From the NCBI GenBank assembly GCA_937958675.1, contig CALGND010000144.1, positions 1-38,608 of the forward strand: DNA of 38,608 bases, given 5' to 3'. Under the pieces are notes generated by a model. The model was not told where the DNA came from and searched no databases. It saw nothing but the letters and a program-made list of their open reading frames with translations. How positions within the stretch are numbered: position 1 is the stretch's first letter; every line of letters begins with the position of its first letter. This DNA is from an uncultured Granulosicoccaceae bacterium (GTDB lineage: Bacteria; Pseudomonadota; Gammaproteobacteria; Granulosicoccales; Granulosicoccaceae). Of the stretch, positions 17,367 to 25,430 are shown one piece after another. The position numbers were made by a program, and so were the translations under genes.

Positions 17367-19313
17367 ATGAGTCAAGCAATGCTCAACGAACAAATTGATG
17401 TAGTAGATGAACAATATAAGGATATTGTTGATGCTACCGAGAGTTTTTTTGTGCGCTGGGAGGCGGGAACCGCCAAAATTATTTCCTGTAATCAACCTTT
17501 TGCAGATCGTTGGTCTAGCACCGTCGAAAAAATTATCGGTAAGAGTATGTATGACATCCGTGGTGAAGAAGCCGGTGATTCACTACGGGCCTTTTTAGCT
17601 GAAATAAAACCCGGTGAATCCAAAACTACAGTATTTACGACGCGCGTGGCCGATGGTTCGATCCGCTCAGTTCGTGCCTTTACTAGTGCGATAAGTCGTG
17701 ATGGAGTCACAACTATTGAGTACCACACCAATGGTTATGATTGCACGGAAGAACAATTGTTTAGAAGTGCGCGGGATAGTTTGTTTACTATTATTTCTGA
17801 TGAACACCTTTGCTATCAACAAAAGTTGGAGCATTTATTAGCAGTGGGGCTTGAGTATTATCATCTTGATACAGCGATTGTCAGCATGATAGTGGGCGAT
17901 ACCTTTGAAGCTAAATGCGTTCGTAGCAAAAATAGTAACGCTATATCTGTCGGTACACAGATGCAGCTTGATGATACGTTTTGTGGTCAGTTCATAGACA
18001 GTGAATCTAAATTAGCGATTGATGATGTATCAAATAGTCAGCTTAAAAATCTAAGATGCTACAAAATCAGTGAAATCGAAAGCTATATTGGCGCATCCAT
18101 ACATACTGCAAACGGACCGTATGGCGCCGTAAGTTTCACCTCATCTGAAGCTCGAAGAAAACCATATAGCACTGAGGATTTAAATTTCTTACAGTTAATT
18201 GGTAACTGGATTGGTTTGTTGATTGGAAACCAAGAACAAGTTGAATTCATAAGTCATCAAAGCGAGTATTACCAAAGCCTATTTCAAACAGTTCCCGCAA
18301 TGATGTTTTTGAGCGATGCCGATGGACTCATCATTTCAGCTAGTAATCGTTTGTGTGAAAAAATTGAAGTTGATCCCGACCTGCTTCCGGGGAAAAACTG
18401 CCATAGCGCATTTGATATCGATGACAAGCTTGGTTTAATAGCAGCATTGCGTGATGGTGATGCACAACGACTGCCACTGACCTTCACTCTTCCAAATGCC
18501 AGCTATCTTGAAGTAGAAGTTAATTGCAGCATTAAATCAGTTGGCACTCTTCAAGGAGTGCGGATGGTAGTGTTGACGGATGTCTCGGAGCGTAATAGAG
18601 CGTCGAGAAGTGTAGAAGAGCAAAATCGACTGCTAGAAACCGCTAATGAAAACCTTAATCAATTTGCGTTTATCGCATCGCACGATCTTCAAGAGCCGCT
18701 ACGCAAGATCCAACAGTTCAGTAGCTTTCTCGAAGATGATCTAGAGGGTAGTCTCAGTGAAGATGCCAGCTATCATTTAAAAGTTATTGTTGACGCTTCT
18801 AACCGTATGAGCACGTTGATACACGATCTCCTACGTTTTTCTGGCGCCTCTCAAGAGGAACCGCAACATGAGCCTGTTTCACTTAACAAATTATTAGAGG
18901 AAGTAATTTCTGAACTAGACATCACAATTGAAGAATCTGAGGCTGTCATCACATTAGAGCCACTTCCAGATGTTCAAGGTGATAAAGGGATGTTGCGGCA
19001 ACTTTTTGTAAACCTGATTAGCAATGGCATAAAGTACCGTTCGAAATCTCGACCATTGAAAATTACCGTAAAAGGCCTTGGTGCAGACTATCAAGAAGGC
19101 GTAATAGTGTCCGATAATGGAATAGGGTTTGAAATGCAGTTCGCTCGTAAGATATTTGAACCTTTTAATCGATTACACCGCAACAAAGACTATAAGGGCA
19201 ATGGCATCGGCTTAGCGATTTGTAGCACAGTTTGCGATAAACACGGCTGGCGATTATCAGCTAAGAGCGAACCAGATGTTGGCAGTAACTTCTTGATCAG
19301 TTTTACACAGTAG
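17367..19313 (+). CDS. PAS-GAF-PAS sensor histidine kinase
   Basis: The 648-residue product has no signal peptide or membrane helix, so it should be a soluble sensor. The order is: a PAS-like domain (about 15-125), a GAF domain (about 140-295, with SYIGASIHTANGPYGAVSF), a second PAS (about 305-415), then HisKA with the phosphorylated His439 in ASHDLQEPLRK. The catalytic domain follows, with its N box NLISNGIKY, G1 DNGIGF, F box FEPFNRL and G2 GNGIGLAIC. The DLQEPL form of the H box is typical of phytochrome-like kinases. GAF lacks an obvious bilin-binding Cys-His pair. The gene begins 60 bases after the PAS-like gene and stops five bases before its receiver partner. What it senses is unknown. 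Confidence 0.92.
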   Translation: MSQAMLNEQIDVVDEQYKDIVDATESFFVRWEAGTAKIISCNQPFADRWSSTVEKIIGKSMYDIRGEEAGDSLRAFLAEIKPGESKTTVFTTRVADGSIRSVRAFTSAISRDGVTTIEYHTNGYDCTEEQLFRSARDSLFTIISDEHLCYQQKLEHLLAVGLEYYHLDTAIVSMIVGDTFEAKCVRSKNSNAISVGTQMQLDDTFCGQFIDSESKLAIDDVSNSQLKNLRCYKISEIESYIGASIHTANGPYGAVSFTSSEARRKPYSTEDLNFLQLIGNWIGLLIGNQEQVEFISHQSEYYQSLFQTVPAMMFLSDADGLIISASNRLCEKIEVDPDLLPGKNCHSAFDIDDKLGLIAALRDGDAQRLPLTFTLPNASYLEVEVNCSIKSVGTLQGVRMVVLTDVSERNRASRSVEEQNRLLETANENLNQFAFIASHDLQEPLRKIQQFSSFLEDDLEGSLSEDASYHLKVIVDASNRMSTLIHDLLRFSGASQEEPQHEPVSLNKLLEEVISELDITIEESEAVITLEPLPDVQGDKGMLRQLFVNLISNGIKYRSKSRPLKITVKGLGADYQEGVIVSDNGIGFEMQFARKIFEPFNRLHRNKDYKGNGIGLAICSTVCDKHGWRLSAKSEPDVGSNFLISFTQ

Positions 19314-19318
19314 ACAAC

Positions 19319-19771
19319 ATGCGAACTCCGATGAAAAATCCAGTCATATTGATGGTTGATGATGATGACGAAGACATCTATCTGACCAGGCGGGCGTTCT
19401 GTGAAAGCCGTGATGGCCTGATCTTCAGAAGTGTACAAAATAGTACTGCGCTATTTGATTATCTCCATTGTCGAGGCGAATTCGCTCACAATAGTGATGT
19501 GGATGTGCCAGACGTTATCTTACTTGATATTAATATTCCAAAAGAAAACGGCTTCGAAATACTAAGAAAACTTAGGCAAGACGATCAGTTTGGCCACATA
19601 CCAGTTTCTATGCTGACCACCTCGGCCGCTCAACATGATGTTTGCAAGGCATATAAACTGGGCGCTAGCTCATTTATATGTAAGTCTGTTTCTGCTAAAG
19701 GCATGAAAGAGGTTGCAAACAACTTTTGCGAATACTGGTTCAATTTCGCTAAGCTACCTTCGACAAACTAG
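19319..19771 (+). CDS. Rcp1-type receiver-only response regulator
   Basis: The 150-residue product is a lone receiver. It has the acidic pocket MVDDDDEDIYLTRRAF, the phosphorylated Asp70 in LLDINIPKENG, a switch Thr in SMLTTSA and the conserved Lys in FICKSVS. Receivers with DDDxED and xIPxxNG forms are the usual partners of phytochrome-like kinases, and this one directly follows such a kinase with a five-base gap. There is no output domain, so it must act by protein contact. ATG 19319 is used; an in-frame ATG at residue 5 is also possible. This gene probably ends the GTPase operon. Confidence 0.92.
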   Translation: MRTPMKNPVILMVDDDDEDIYLTRRAFCESRDGLIFRSVQNSTALFDYLHCRGEFAHNSDVDVPDVILLDINIPKENGFEILRKLRQDDQFGHIPVSMLTTSAAQHDVCKAYKLGASSFICKSVSAKGMKEVANNFCEYWFNFAKLPSTN

Positions 19772-19935
19772 TTCGCTTGTAGCAAAGCCTAAACTTTCGC
19801 TACTTGGCTATCATGCCCGTAGGCTTAGCTGCCCTCCATATAATTGTGCTCTGGTACAATATCAACAACTTCTCTCTTGTGTTGCTTGTCAGTTTGAATC
19901 CTCTAACATCTGAACTATCCGTTCTATTGACATAA

Positions 19936-21111
19936 ATGCGTACACAATCTCATGGCCTTACTTCTTATAGCATACGATTGCAGCTGTTCGTCCTGTTGCT
20001 CGTAATAGCATTTAGCAGTGCTGTGGCACATGAAATTAGGCCTGCTATTGCCGACCTTAATTATTCAAACAAGTCTGATACAGATGCGGATTCTCAATTG
20101 CTGATAAGCCTATCGCTTAATCTTGAGAGCCTTATTTCAGAGATTGGTCCGGAGCACGATAATACCGATACGTCAGAGAATAGTGATATTTATCAAAACC
20201 TACGTGAGATGGAGCCAGATCAGCTATTAACTGAATTTGAGCTATTTGAGGCTAAGTTTCTTTCATCGCTCTTTATCCGTAGTGCAGATGGTGTGGTTTT
20301 ACCTACTGGTGTTTCATTAACAGAAATCCCACCAGTGGGTGATATCAATATCCCGCGGGATTCAAACATAACATTAGAGGTGTCATTACCACGCGGCGTT
20401 AGCGCGGTAAGTTGGCAATGGACTGAGGCCTTTGGTGAAGTCATTGTAAGAGGTAATAGCGATATTCAGGAAATGGACTTTGCTGTATTGCTATCCCCCG
20501 GGCAACAAAGCGATCTAATACAATTTGAACAAGCCACTACGTTAACTAAACGAAGTGTAATTGCTAACTATATTGTCGTTGGTTTTGAGCATATCTTGCC
20601 CAAAGGCGTTGATCATATTTTATTTGTGGTTGGCCTGTTCCTGTTGACTCCAAGATGGCGGCCGCTGGCGGTACAGATAACACTGTTTACTCTTGCCCAC
20701 TCAATTACCCTAGCACTCGGCGTTAGTGGGCTGTTAAGGGTTTCGCCGTCAATAGTAGAGCCTCTTATCGCTTTATCTATCGTGTTCGTTTGTGTAGAGA
20801 ATTTTGTCACGGCAAGCCTTAATAAATGGCGAATGGCCATAGTGTTTGGTTTTGGCTTATTACACGGTTTAGGCTTTGCTAGCGTGTTGGGTGAAGTAGG
20901 GCTTGCGACTAATAATTTTGTTGCAGCCTTGTTTGGGTTCAATATCGGAGTGGAATTAGGGCAGCTGTTGGTTGTAGGGGTATGTTTGTTTACAGTGGGC
21001 GTATGGTTTGGTGATAAATGGTGGTATCGCAGTCGAATCTCGCAACCTGCATCAGTTTTAATTGGCTTGATAGGGGCGTATTGGTTTGTGCAGCGTACGG
21101 TGCTGGGGTAG
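19936..21111 (+). CDS. HupE/UreJ-family membrane protein
   Basis: The 391-residue product has an N-terminal signal sequence (about 13-32, ending SSAVAHEIRPA) and a periplasmic region of about 160 residues. A C-terminal membrane part of about six helices follows. The membrane part has the family hallmark GFEHILPKGVDHILFVVGLF, then FTLAHSITLAL and VFGFGLLHGLGFA, whose histidines recall metal-binding HupE/UreJ proteins linked to nickel or other metals. No hydrogenase or urease gene lies near, so the substrate is unknown. The ATG at 19936 has no clear Shine-Dalgarno sequence. The 164-bp gap before it includes a TACAAT (19855-19860) without a good -35 box. A role in metal uptake is family-based, not shown here. 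Confidence 0.85.
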   Translation: MRTQSHGLTSYSIRLQLFVLLLVIAFSSAVAHEIRPAIADLNYSNKSDTDADSQLLISLSLNLESLISEIGPEHDNTDTSENSDIYQNLREMEPDQLLTEFELFEAKFLSSLFIRSADGVVLPTGVSLTEIPPVGDINIPRDSNITLEVSLPRGVSAVSWQWTEAFGEVIVRGNSDIQEMDFAVLLSPGQQSDLIQFEQATTLTKRSVIANYIVVGFEHILPKGVDHILFVVGLFLLTPRWRPLAVQITLFTLAHSITLALGVSGLLRVSPSIVEPLIALSIVFVCVENFVTASLNKWRMAIVFGFGLLHGLGFASVLGEVGLATNNFVAALFGFNIGVELGQLLVVGVCLFTVGVWFGDKWWYRSRISQPASVLIGLIGAYWFVQRTVLG

Positions 21112-21113
21112 CG

Positions 21114-21269
21114 TTAGCGTTCACGCTTCGGCTTATCGTCGGTCGTTGCTTTGCCAAATTTTGATAGTCTGAAATACAAATTATCATCGGTAAAGCTATA
21201 TAGCGCTTCATAAAATAGCTTGTCGAACTCTTCTACTGATAATAGATATTCTGATTCAGTCATATGCAT
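21114..21269 (-). CDS. Small hypothetical protein, 51 residues
   Basis: The ORF can start at ATG 21269 (MHMTESEYLLSVEEF) or ATG 21263. AAAGAG stands immediately before the first ATG and at better spacing for the second. The product is acidic in the first half, aromatic in the middle (FYEALYSFTDDNLYFRLSKF) and ends with a basic tail. It is convergent with the HupE-like gene, two bases apart. No family is recognised. A TTG at 21299 would extend it by ten residues but is less likely. It could be a real small protein or a chance ORF. Confidence 0.4.
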   Translation of the reverse strand: MHMTESEYLLSVEEFDKLFYEALYSFTDDNLYFRLSKFGKATTDDKPKRER

Positions 21270-21536
21270 CTCTTTTGTTAGCCTGATTAGCGGGTGCAAT
21301 CAGTATCGTTATTGGTGGAAAGCCTGTTGTCAGTTTAGTTTCGTTGTATAGCTGCCTTGCAGCTGCGTAGTATTATTGCTTACGGCCTAGAGCTGCCTCG
21401 ACTTCAATGCTACAGCAGAAATTTGTGGATCTTTATCAATAAGACACAAACTTGAAGCATTGCGTAACATTTAAGGCTGATAGTGAGATCTAAATCGCCT
21501 AAGTGGGCCGCTCAATAGGTGAGTTTCTTACAAATA

Positions 21537-21563
21537 TTTGACATATTTTGGTGACGTGTCAAA
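21537..21563 (-). terminator. Weak hairpin at the end of the GntR operon
   Basis: TTTGACA (21537-21543) and TGTCAAA (21557-21563) can pair across a 13-base loop. The right arm overlaps the stop codon of the GntR regulator. There is no T-run, so it is at best a weak transcription end; it could instead be a regulator binding site. Confidence 0.3.
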
Positions 21564-22263
21564 CGTTGTGAAACCCATATTGTTCAAGTAGTGCGATCAA
21601 CATTTTTTTTGCTTGCAGGCGGTGTTGGCGGTGTATCTTGCGAGCTGTTTTTGCATCGCCTTTACGTATGGCTTGTAGTACGGTTCGATGGTCCTCATTG
21701 GATTGAGTTGGTGTTGGGCGAAGGTTTAGGGTTAGCTTGCGAGCTCGGCTCACTTGATCAACAAACATTCTAAAAATATTGCCGATTCGCTCACTACCAC
21801 TTAATCTGATGAGTTCTGAATGAAACAGCTCGTCTGCGCGTGCCCAAGCTTCTCGATCTTCCCGTGCTAGTGCTTCATCCATTTGTTGGATTGCACCTTC
21901 AGCAACCAAAAATTCATTGTCGGTATATCCTTTTTGTGCTGCCAGCTCCGCTGCTAAACTCTCCAGCTCGGTTAAGATATTGTATATTTCATCCATGTCC
22001 TCTGGTGAGATTGATAATATTTTGATTCCGTGCCGTGGTTTTACTTCTACTAAGCCTTGAGCTTCGAGTATTAACGTTGCTTCTCGCACAGGCGTCCTAG
22101 ACATGCCCAACATCTTAGCTAACTCGCTTTCAAGGTGATTGGATCCCGACGCTAGACGATTGTCTATGATTAATTCTCTCAACACGTTAACCGCATGTTG
22201 AGTGTTCGACATGTTTTTGTTGGAATGGTGGGCGCTAATATCAATGTGTTTGCCATCATTCAT
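21559..22263 (-). CDS. GntR-family regulator, FCD (FadR) subgroup
   Basis: The 234-residue product has an N-terminal winged helix-turn-helix (about 20-85). Hallmarks are LASGSNHLESELAKMLGMSR, TPVREA and a wing ending in GLVEVKPRHGIKIL. A C-terminal all-helical FCD domain (about 92-225) follows. Histidines in ELFHSEL, NEDHRTVL and KIHRQHR fit the metal-binding ligand pocket of that domain. Such regulators usually repress catabolic genes until a small acid binds. The ATG directly follows the stop of the dehydrogenase gene upstream, so it lies last in a three-gene operon. The 18-bp palindrome at 24450-24467 is the likely operator, because TGTATACA cores are common for this group. The inducer is unknown. 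Confidence 0.92.
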   Translation of the reverse strand: MNDGKHIDISAHHSNKNMSNTQHAVNVLRELIIDNRLASGSNHLESELAKMLGMSRTPVREATLILEAQGLVEVKPRHGIKILSISPEDMDEIYNILTELESLAAELAAQKGYTDNEFLVAEGAIQQMDEALAREDREAWARADELFHSELIRLSGSERIGNIFRMFVDQVSRARKLTLNLRPTPTQSNEDHRTVLQAIRKGDAKTARKIHRQHRLQAKKMLIALLEQYGFHNV

Positions 22264-23277
22264 TTATAGGGCAACCTTGTTTCCGTTTGCTGTAGATTGA
22301 TATATTGCTGATTCAATTTCAAGCACTGGCAAGTAGTCGATTGCTTCGTTCTCCAACGTTGTTCCAGCTTTAATGCCTTGCGCCACATGCGATTGCAAGG
22401 CATAAACACAATCGCCGGCGAAGCCATTCCATTGGCTGCGGGGCAAGATTACGTCAGCTATGTTAGAGCCGTGCCGTCTTAGCAAAACTTCGCCATATCC
22501 ACTTAAGCTTAGTGTGCCTTTGCTGCCTTCAAGCAGCGCTTCACCCAGTGTTGTCCTACAGTTGTCCGCATCATGATCCAGATGTCGGTTTCCATCAAAC
22601 AAAGCCCGCCTTGCGTTGTCAAACTCGATAATAAAATACCCAGCATCTTCACCAGCTATCGCCGGATTAAGCTTGCGAAGATCGGCATAAACACTGTTGG
22701 GCTTGCCTAACAGGTATCGAAAGGTGTCAATATAGTGAACACCCGTTTCTCGGATCAGAAATTTGTTCATCTGCTGGAAATAGGGCTGCCGGTCAAGATA
22801 AGCCGTAGGGCCTTGGCCATCTCCTGTGCGCAAGCGAAACGTTAATTGATGAATATCTCCCAGTAGATTTTCGTCCATCACTTGTTTCATCTTACGAAAC
22901 CATGGTTGAAATCGGAAGTTCTCATGCACGATCAGGCGTGCGCCATTTGCATTACAAATTTTGATAGCCGCTTTTGCCTGGCTTAGCGAATTGCAGAAGG
23001 GTTTTTGACAGATAATATTTTTTACGCCTGCTTCTGCGCAGAGCGAGATTAGGTCTAGATGGCTAGCAGGTGGCGTAATAATATCGACAATGTCCGGACT
23101 TACGTGTTTCAGCATGTGTTCGGCGTTGTTATACGCCGGTAGCCCCGTTTTTTTTGCATCCTCGATAGAGAGGCTGCAAGCAGCGACTAGCTTTGTATCA
23201 TTGATTCTATGCCAGGCATCATAGTGAAACCCACTGAAATAACCAGTACCAATACATGCAATACTTAAATGGCTCAT
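22264..23277 (-). CDS. Gfo/Idh/MocA-family NAD(P)-dependent dehydrogenase
   Basis: The 337-residue product opens with a Rossmann nucleotide site ACIGTGYFSGFHYDAW and has CQKPF, the family's EKP-type motif near residue 96-100. Its C-terminal alpha/beta domain includes RETGVHYIDTFRYLLG, where His is a usual catalytic partner. The family oxidises sugars, inositols or reduced sugar derivatives with NAD(P). Here the first residue of the EKP motif is Gln, a known variation. The ATG overlaps the stop of the upstream dehydrogenase gene (ATGA), and its stop abuts the GntR start, so three genes are co-transcribed. The true substrate cannot be read from sequence. A sugar or sugar acid that yields a lactone is inferred from the neighbouring lactonase-like gene. 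Confidence 0.85.
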   Translation of the reverse strand: MSHLSIACIGTGYFSGFHYDAWHRINDTKLVAACSLSIEDAKKTGLPAYNNAEHMLKHVSPDIVDIITPPASHLDLISLCAEAGVKNIICQKPFCNSLSQAKAAIKICNANGARLIVHENFRFQPWFRKMKQVMDENLLGDIHQLTFRLRTGDGQGPTAYLDRQPYFQQMNKFLIRETGVHYIDTFRYLLGKPNSVYADLRKLNPAIAGEDAGYFIIEFDNARRALFDGNRHLDHDADNCRTTLGEALLEGSKGTLSLSGYGEVLLRRHGSNIADVILPRSQWNGFAGDCVYALQSHVAQGIKAGTTLENEAIDYLPVLEIESAIYQSTANGNKVAL

Positions 23278-24365
23278 TGCGATGCAAGATAGGTGATTAC
23301 TGCCTCTGCTGCTTCAGCAGTGGTAGCGCTGCCACCGATGTCGCCAGTGACGCAGTGGCCATCAATCAACGCAGCGTTAACCGCATCTTTTAGCAGTACA
23401 GAATCAAGTAGCATCTGCGCTTGCTTATGACGATGGCCCAACCATTCCAACATCATTGCGGCGGATAAAATCATTGCAAACGGATTAGCGATACCCTTGC
23501 CAGCGATATCCGGAGCTGAGCCATGGCAGGGCTGGAACACGGCATGTTCATCGCCAATATCAGCCGATGGAGCCAACCCCAATCCGCCCATAATTCCTGC
23601 GCCCAAATCAGACAAAATATCACCAAACATGTTTTCGGTTACTAACACATCGAAGTCCCAGGGTTGTTGCACCATCCACAATGCTGTCGCATCGACATAG
23701 GCATGTTCGGCATTGATATCTGGAAAATTCTTTGACCGTTCATAAAATATCTCGCGAAAGAAGGCAAACGCACGGAATACATTGGCTTTGTCCACACAAG
23801 TAACCGTGCCTTTGCCAGAGCCTGTTGCTTTTCTTTGTGCTGCAAGGCTGAAGGCGAAGTCGAATAGCTTTTCGCTGATATCACGGGTGATCAATAGCGT
23901 TTCTCGAGCCTCGTTTTTAGAGACTTCTCCTTTGCCTTGCGTATAAAACAATCCTTCGGTGCTTTCCCTAATTAACACAAAATCAATCGTCTCGCGGTTA
24001 GGTCGAATAAGCGGGCAATTTTTTCCATCACGCACTGTTACTGGACGGACGCCAGCGTAAAGGTTAAATATTTTTCGAAGCTCAATCTGTGGAGAGATTT
24101 CAGTGCCGTCGGTGTAGCGCACATCGGGTAAGCCCATTGCCGAGAGTAATATCGCATCACTTGAACGCGCCAACTCTACCGACTCCGCCGGTAGCGACTG
24201 ACCCGTTTCCAAGTAATAAGCAGCACCTGCGTCAGCCGTGCTGAATAACAATGAATACTTATTACTAACGTTTTGTAAGTGTTGAAGGATATCCAGCGTG
24301 GGTTCCATGATTTCTGGGCCGATGCCGTCGCCTTTAAATACTGTAACTTTGAACTCAGGGATCAT
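23274..24365 (-). CDS. Isopropylmalate/tartrate-type beta-decarboxylating dehydrogenase
   Basis: The 363-residue product belongs to the isocitrate/isopropylmalate dehydrogenase family, which oxidises and decarboxylates 2-hydroxy acids with a metal ion. It begins with VTVFKGDGIGPEIM. FVLIRESTEGLFYTQG carries the usual catalytic Tyr region, CVDKANVFR the Lys, and VTENMFGDILSDLGAG the metal-binding Asp cluster. HGSAPDIAGKGIANPFA lies in the nucleotide-binding end. There are no leu genes near, so tartrate, malate-like or another hydroxy acid is more likely than isopropylmalate. I set the start at ATG 24365, which aligns with family N-termini; TTG 24404 and ATG 24380 are in-frame alternatives. It is first in the operon with the Gfo/Idh and GntR genes. 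Confidence 0.85.
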   Translation of the reverse strand: MIPEFKVTVFKGDGIGPEIMEPTLDILQHLQNVSNKYSLLFSTADAGAAYYLETGQSLPAESVELARSSDAILLSAMGLPDVRYTDGTEISPQIELRKIFNLYAGVRPVTVRDGKNCPLIRPNRETIDFVLIRESTEGLFYTQGKGEVSKNEARETLLITRDISEKLFDFAFSLAAQRKATGSGKGTVTCVDKANVFRAFAFFREIFYERSKNFPDINAEHAYVDATALWMVQQPWDFDVLVTENMFGDILSDLGAGIMGGLGLAPSADIGDEHAVFQPCHGSAPDIAGKGIANPFAMILSAAMMLEWLGHRHKQAQMLLDSVLLKDAVNAALIDGHCVTGDIGGSATTAEAAEAVITYLASQ

Positions 24366-24435
24366 TTTCCTGCATTCCATGTCGTTTAAGAATGAACGCC
24401 GCAACGATATTATCGTTGAATTACGGCGGTGGTGT

Positions 24436-24464
24436 TTGACAACGAATATTTTAATGTATACATT
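24436..24464 (+). promoter_or_regulatory. Predicted sigma-70 promoter for the lactonase-like gene
   Basis: TTGACA at 24436-24441 matches the -35 consensus exactly. Seventeen bases later TACATT (24459-24464) matches the -10 box at four of six positions. Transcription would begin near 24471, giving a leader of about 150 bases before the gene at 24621. The -10 box lies inside the palindrome at 24450-24467. Confidence 0.65.
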
Positions 24465-24467
24465 AAA
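24450..24467. promoter_or_regulatory. 18-bp palindrome, likely GntR operator
   Basis: TTTAATGTATACATTAAA is a perfect palindrome centred between the two divergent transcription units. Its TGTATACA core is common in operators of FCD-type GntR regulators, one of which is encoded at 21559-22263. It covers the -10 box of the promoter facing the lactonase-like gene and lies 85 bases upstream of the opposite operon's start. Confidence 0.7.
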
Positions 24468-24509
24468 TAGCTTGTTATCAAGTCATTCTTGAGAAGTGAT
24501 CAAGAATAT

Positions 24510-24579
24510 CGTCATCCCGGACTCCATCTGAGTGCCGTTTTGGGCCCCGGACAAATGAATGGCCGACAACGTAATCCGG
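24510..24579. repeat. Diverged CGTCATCCC repeat
   Basis: CGTCATCCCGGACTCC begins at 24510, and the inverse core appears as CCGGAC (24547-24552) and ACGTAATCCGG (24569-24579). It shares its left core with the repeats at 5525 and 9108 but lacks a regular pair of arms. It lies in the leader of the lactonase-like gene. Confidence 0.5.
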
Positions 24580-24620
24580 TGGTTAGTAGCGGGAATCGAA
24601 AAGGCCACATGGTGAGCTAG

Positions 24621-25430
24621 ATGGAAAAAACTTGGCAAGTTCGCGCATTGAAATATGCGGATCGCAACTCTCGGACAAGAGCAGATAGTTTTATTGTTGA
24701 CGATGATCATGATAGCCAGCATTCAATGGATTATTTCATTTGGGTGTTGCAGTCGTCGGAGCGAGTGATTGTTGTAGATACGGGTTACGAATACAAGGAG
24801 GCCGCCAGACGCGATCGCCCAATTATTCGCGATGCGGCGAAGTCACTTGAAGTGATAGGTATACGCGCTGAGGATGTGGATACTGTCATCATTACTCACC
24901 TTCACTATGATCACGCAGGTGGCTTAGATCGATTCCCCAACGCTAAATTTCATCTACAAAAATCGGAGATGGAGTTTGCTACTGGCCCCTGTATGTGTGA
25001 GCCAGATTTGCAAATACCTTTTACTGTTGAGCACGTGTGCGAAATGGTTCATAAGGTTTACTCGGGCCGAGTAATTTTTCATGACGGCGATGGCGAAGTG
25101 GAGGGCGGCGTAACGGTGCATCGCATTGGCGGACACTCTGCCGGCTTACAAGCTGTGCGAGTTAAGACAACTTCAGGCTATCTTTGCCTGGCATCCGATG
25201 CATCTCACTACTACGAGAACTTTATGCTGCAAAAGCCTTTTCCCATTGTCCATGATCTTAAACTTATGACTGCAGGTTTTGAAACTATTCAAAATTTAGC
25301 ATCAGAAAAATCATTAGTCATACCAGGGCATGACCCGTTAGTCACTAAGCTATTTCCTGCTGATGGGCGATCTGGGTTTGTCTGGCGTTTGGACCAAGGG
25401 CCAACTACCGTTGTTCCAGAGCAATGTTGA
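24621..25430 (+). CDS. Metallo-beta-lactamase-fold hydrolase, lactonase-like
   Basis: The 269-residue product has the two-metal site of the fold: HLHYDH (His93, His95, Asp97, His98), His172 in GGHSAG, Asp193 in ASDASHYYEN, and His237 in PGHDP. The Asp-Ala-Ser-His-Tyr-Tyr segment and overall layout resemble AHL lactonases (AttM/AiiA type), which open cyclic esters. No signal peptide is present, so it acts in the cytoplasm. No LuxI or LuxR gene lies near, so quorum quenching is not supported. Placed divergent from two dehydrogenase genes, a catabolic lactone is a better guess. The last 26 bases overlap the 3' end of hemD on the opposite strand. The start ATG has only a weak GAG upstream. Confidence 0.82.
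   Translation: MEKTWQVRALKYADRNSRTRADSFIVDDDHDSQHSMDYFIWVLQSSERVIVVDTGYEYKEAARRDRPIIRDAAKSLEVIGIRAEDVDTVIITHLHYDHAGGLDRFPNAKFHLQKSEMEFATGPCMCEPDLQIPFTVEHVCEMVHKVYSGRVIFHDGDGEVEGGVTVHRIGGHSAGLQAVRVKTTSGYLCLASDASHYYENFMLQKPFPIVHDLKLMTAGFETIQNLASEKSLVIPGHDPLVTKLFPADGRSGFVWRLDQGPTTVVPEQC

Noticed and set aside
17507..18240. Bacteriophytochrome with a bound bilin
   Set aside because: The kinase has a phytochrome-like H box, but its GAF domain lacks a recognisable chromophore-binding motif and there is no PHY domain, so light sensing is not claimed.
24621..25430. Quorum-quenching AHL lactonase
   Set aside because: Metal-site motifs fit a lactonase, but no luxI or luxR-type gene is near and the context is catabolic, so a signalling role is not supported.
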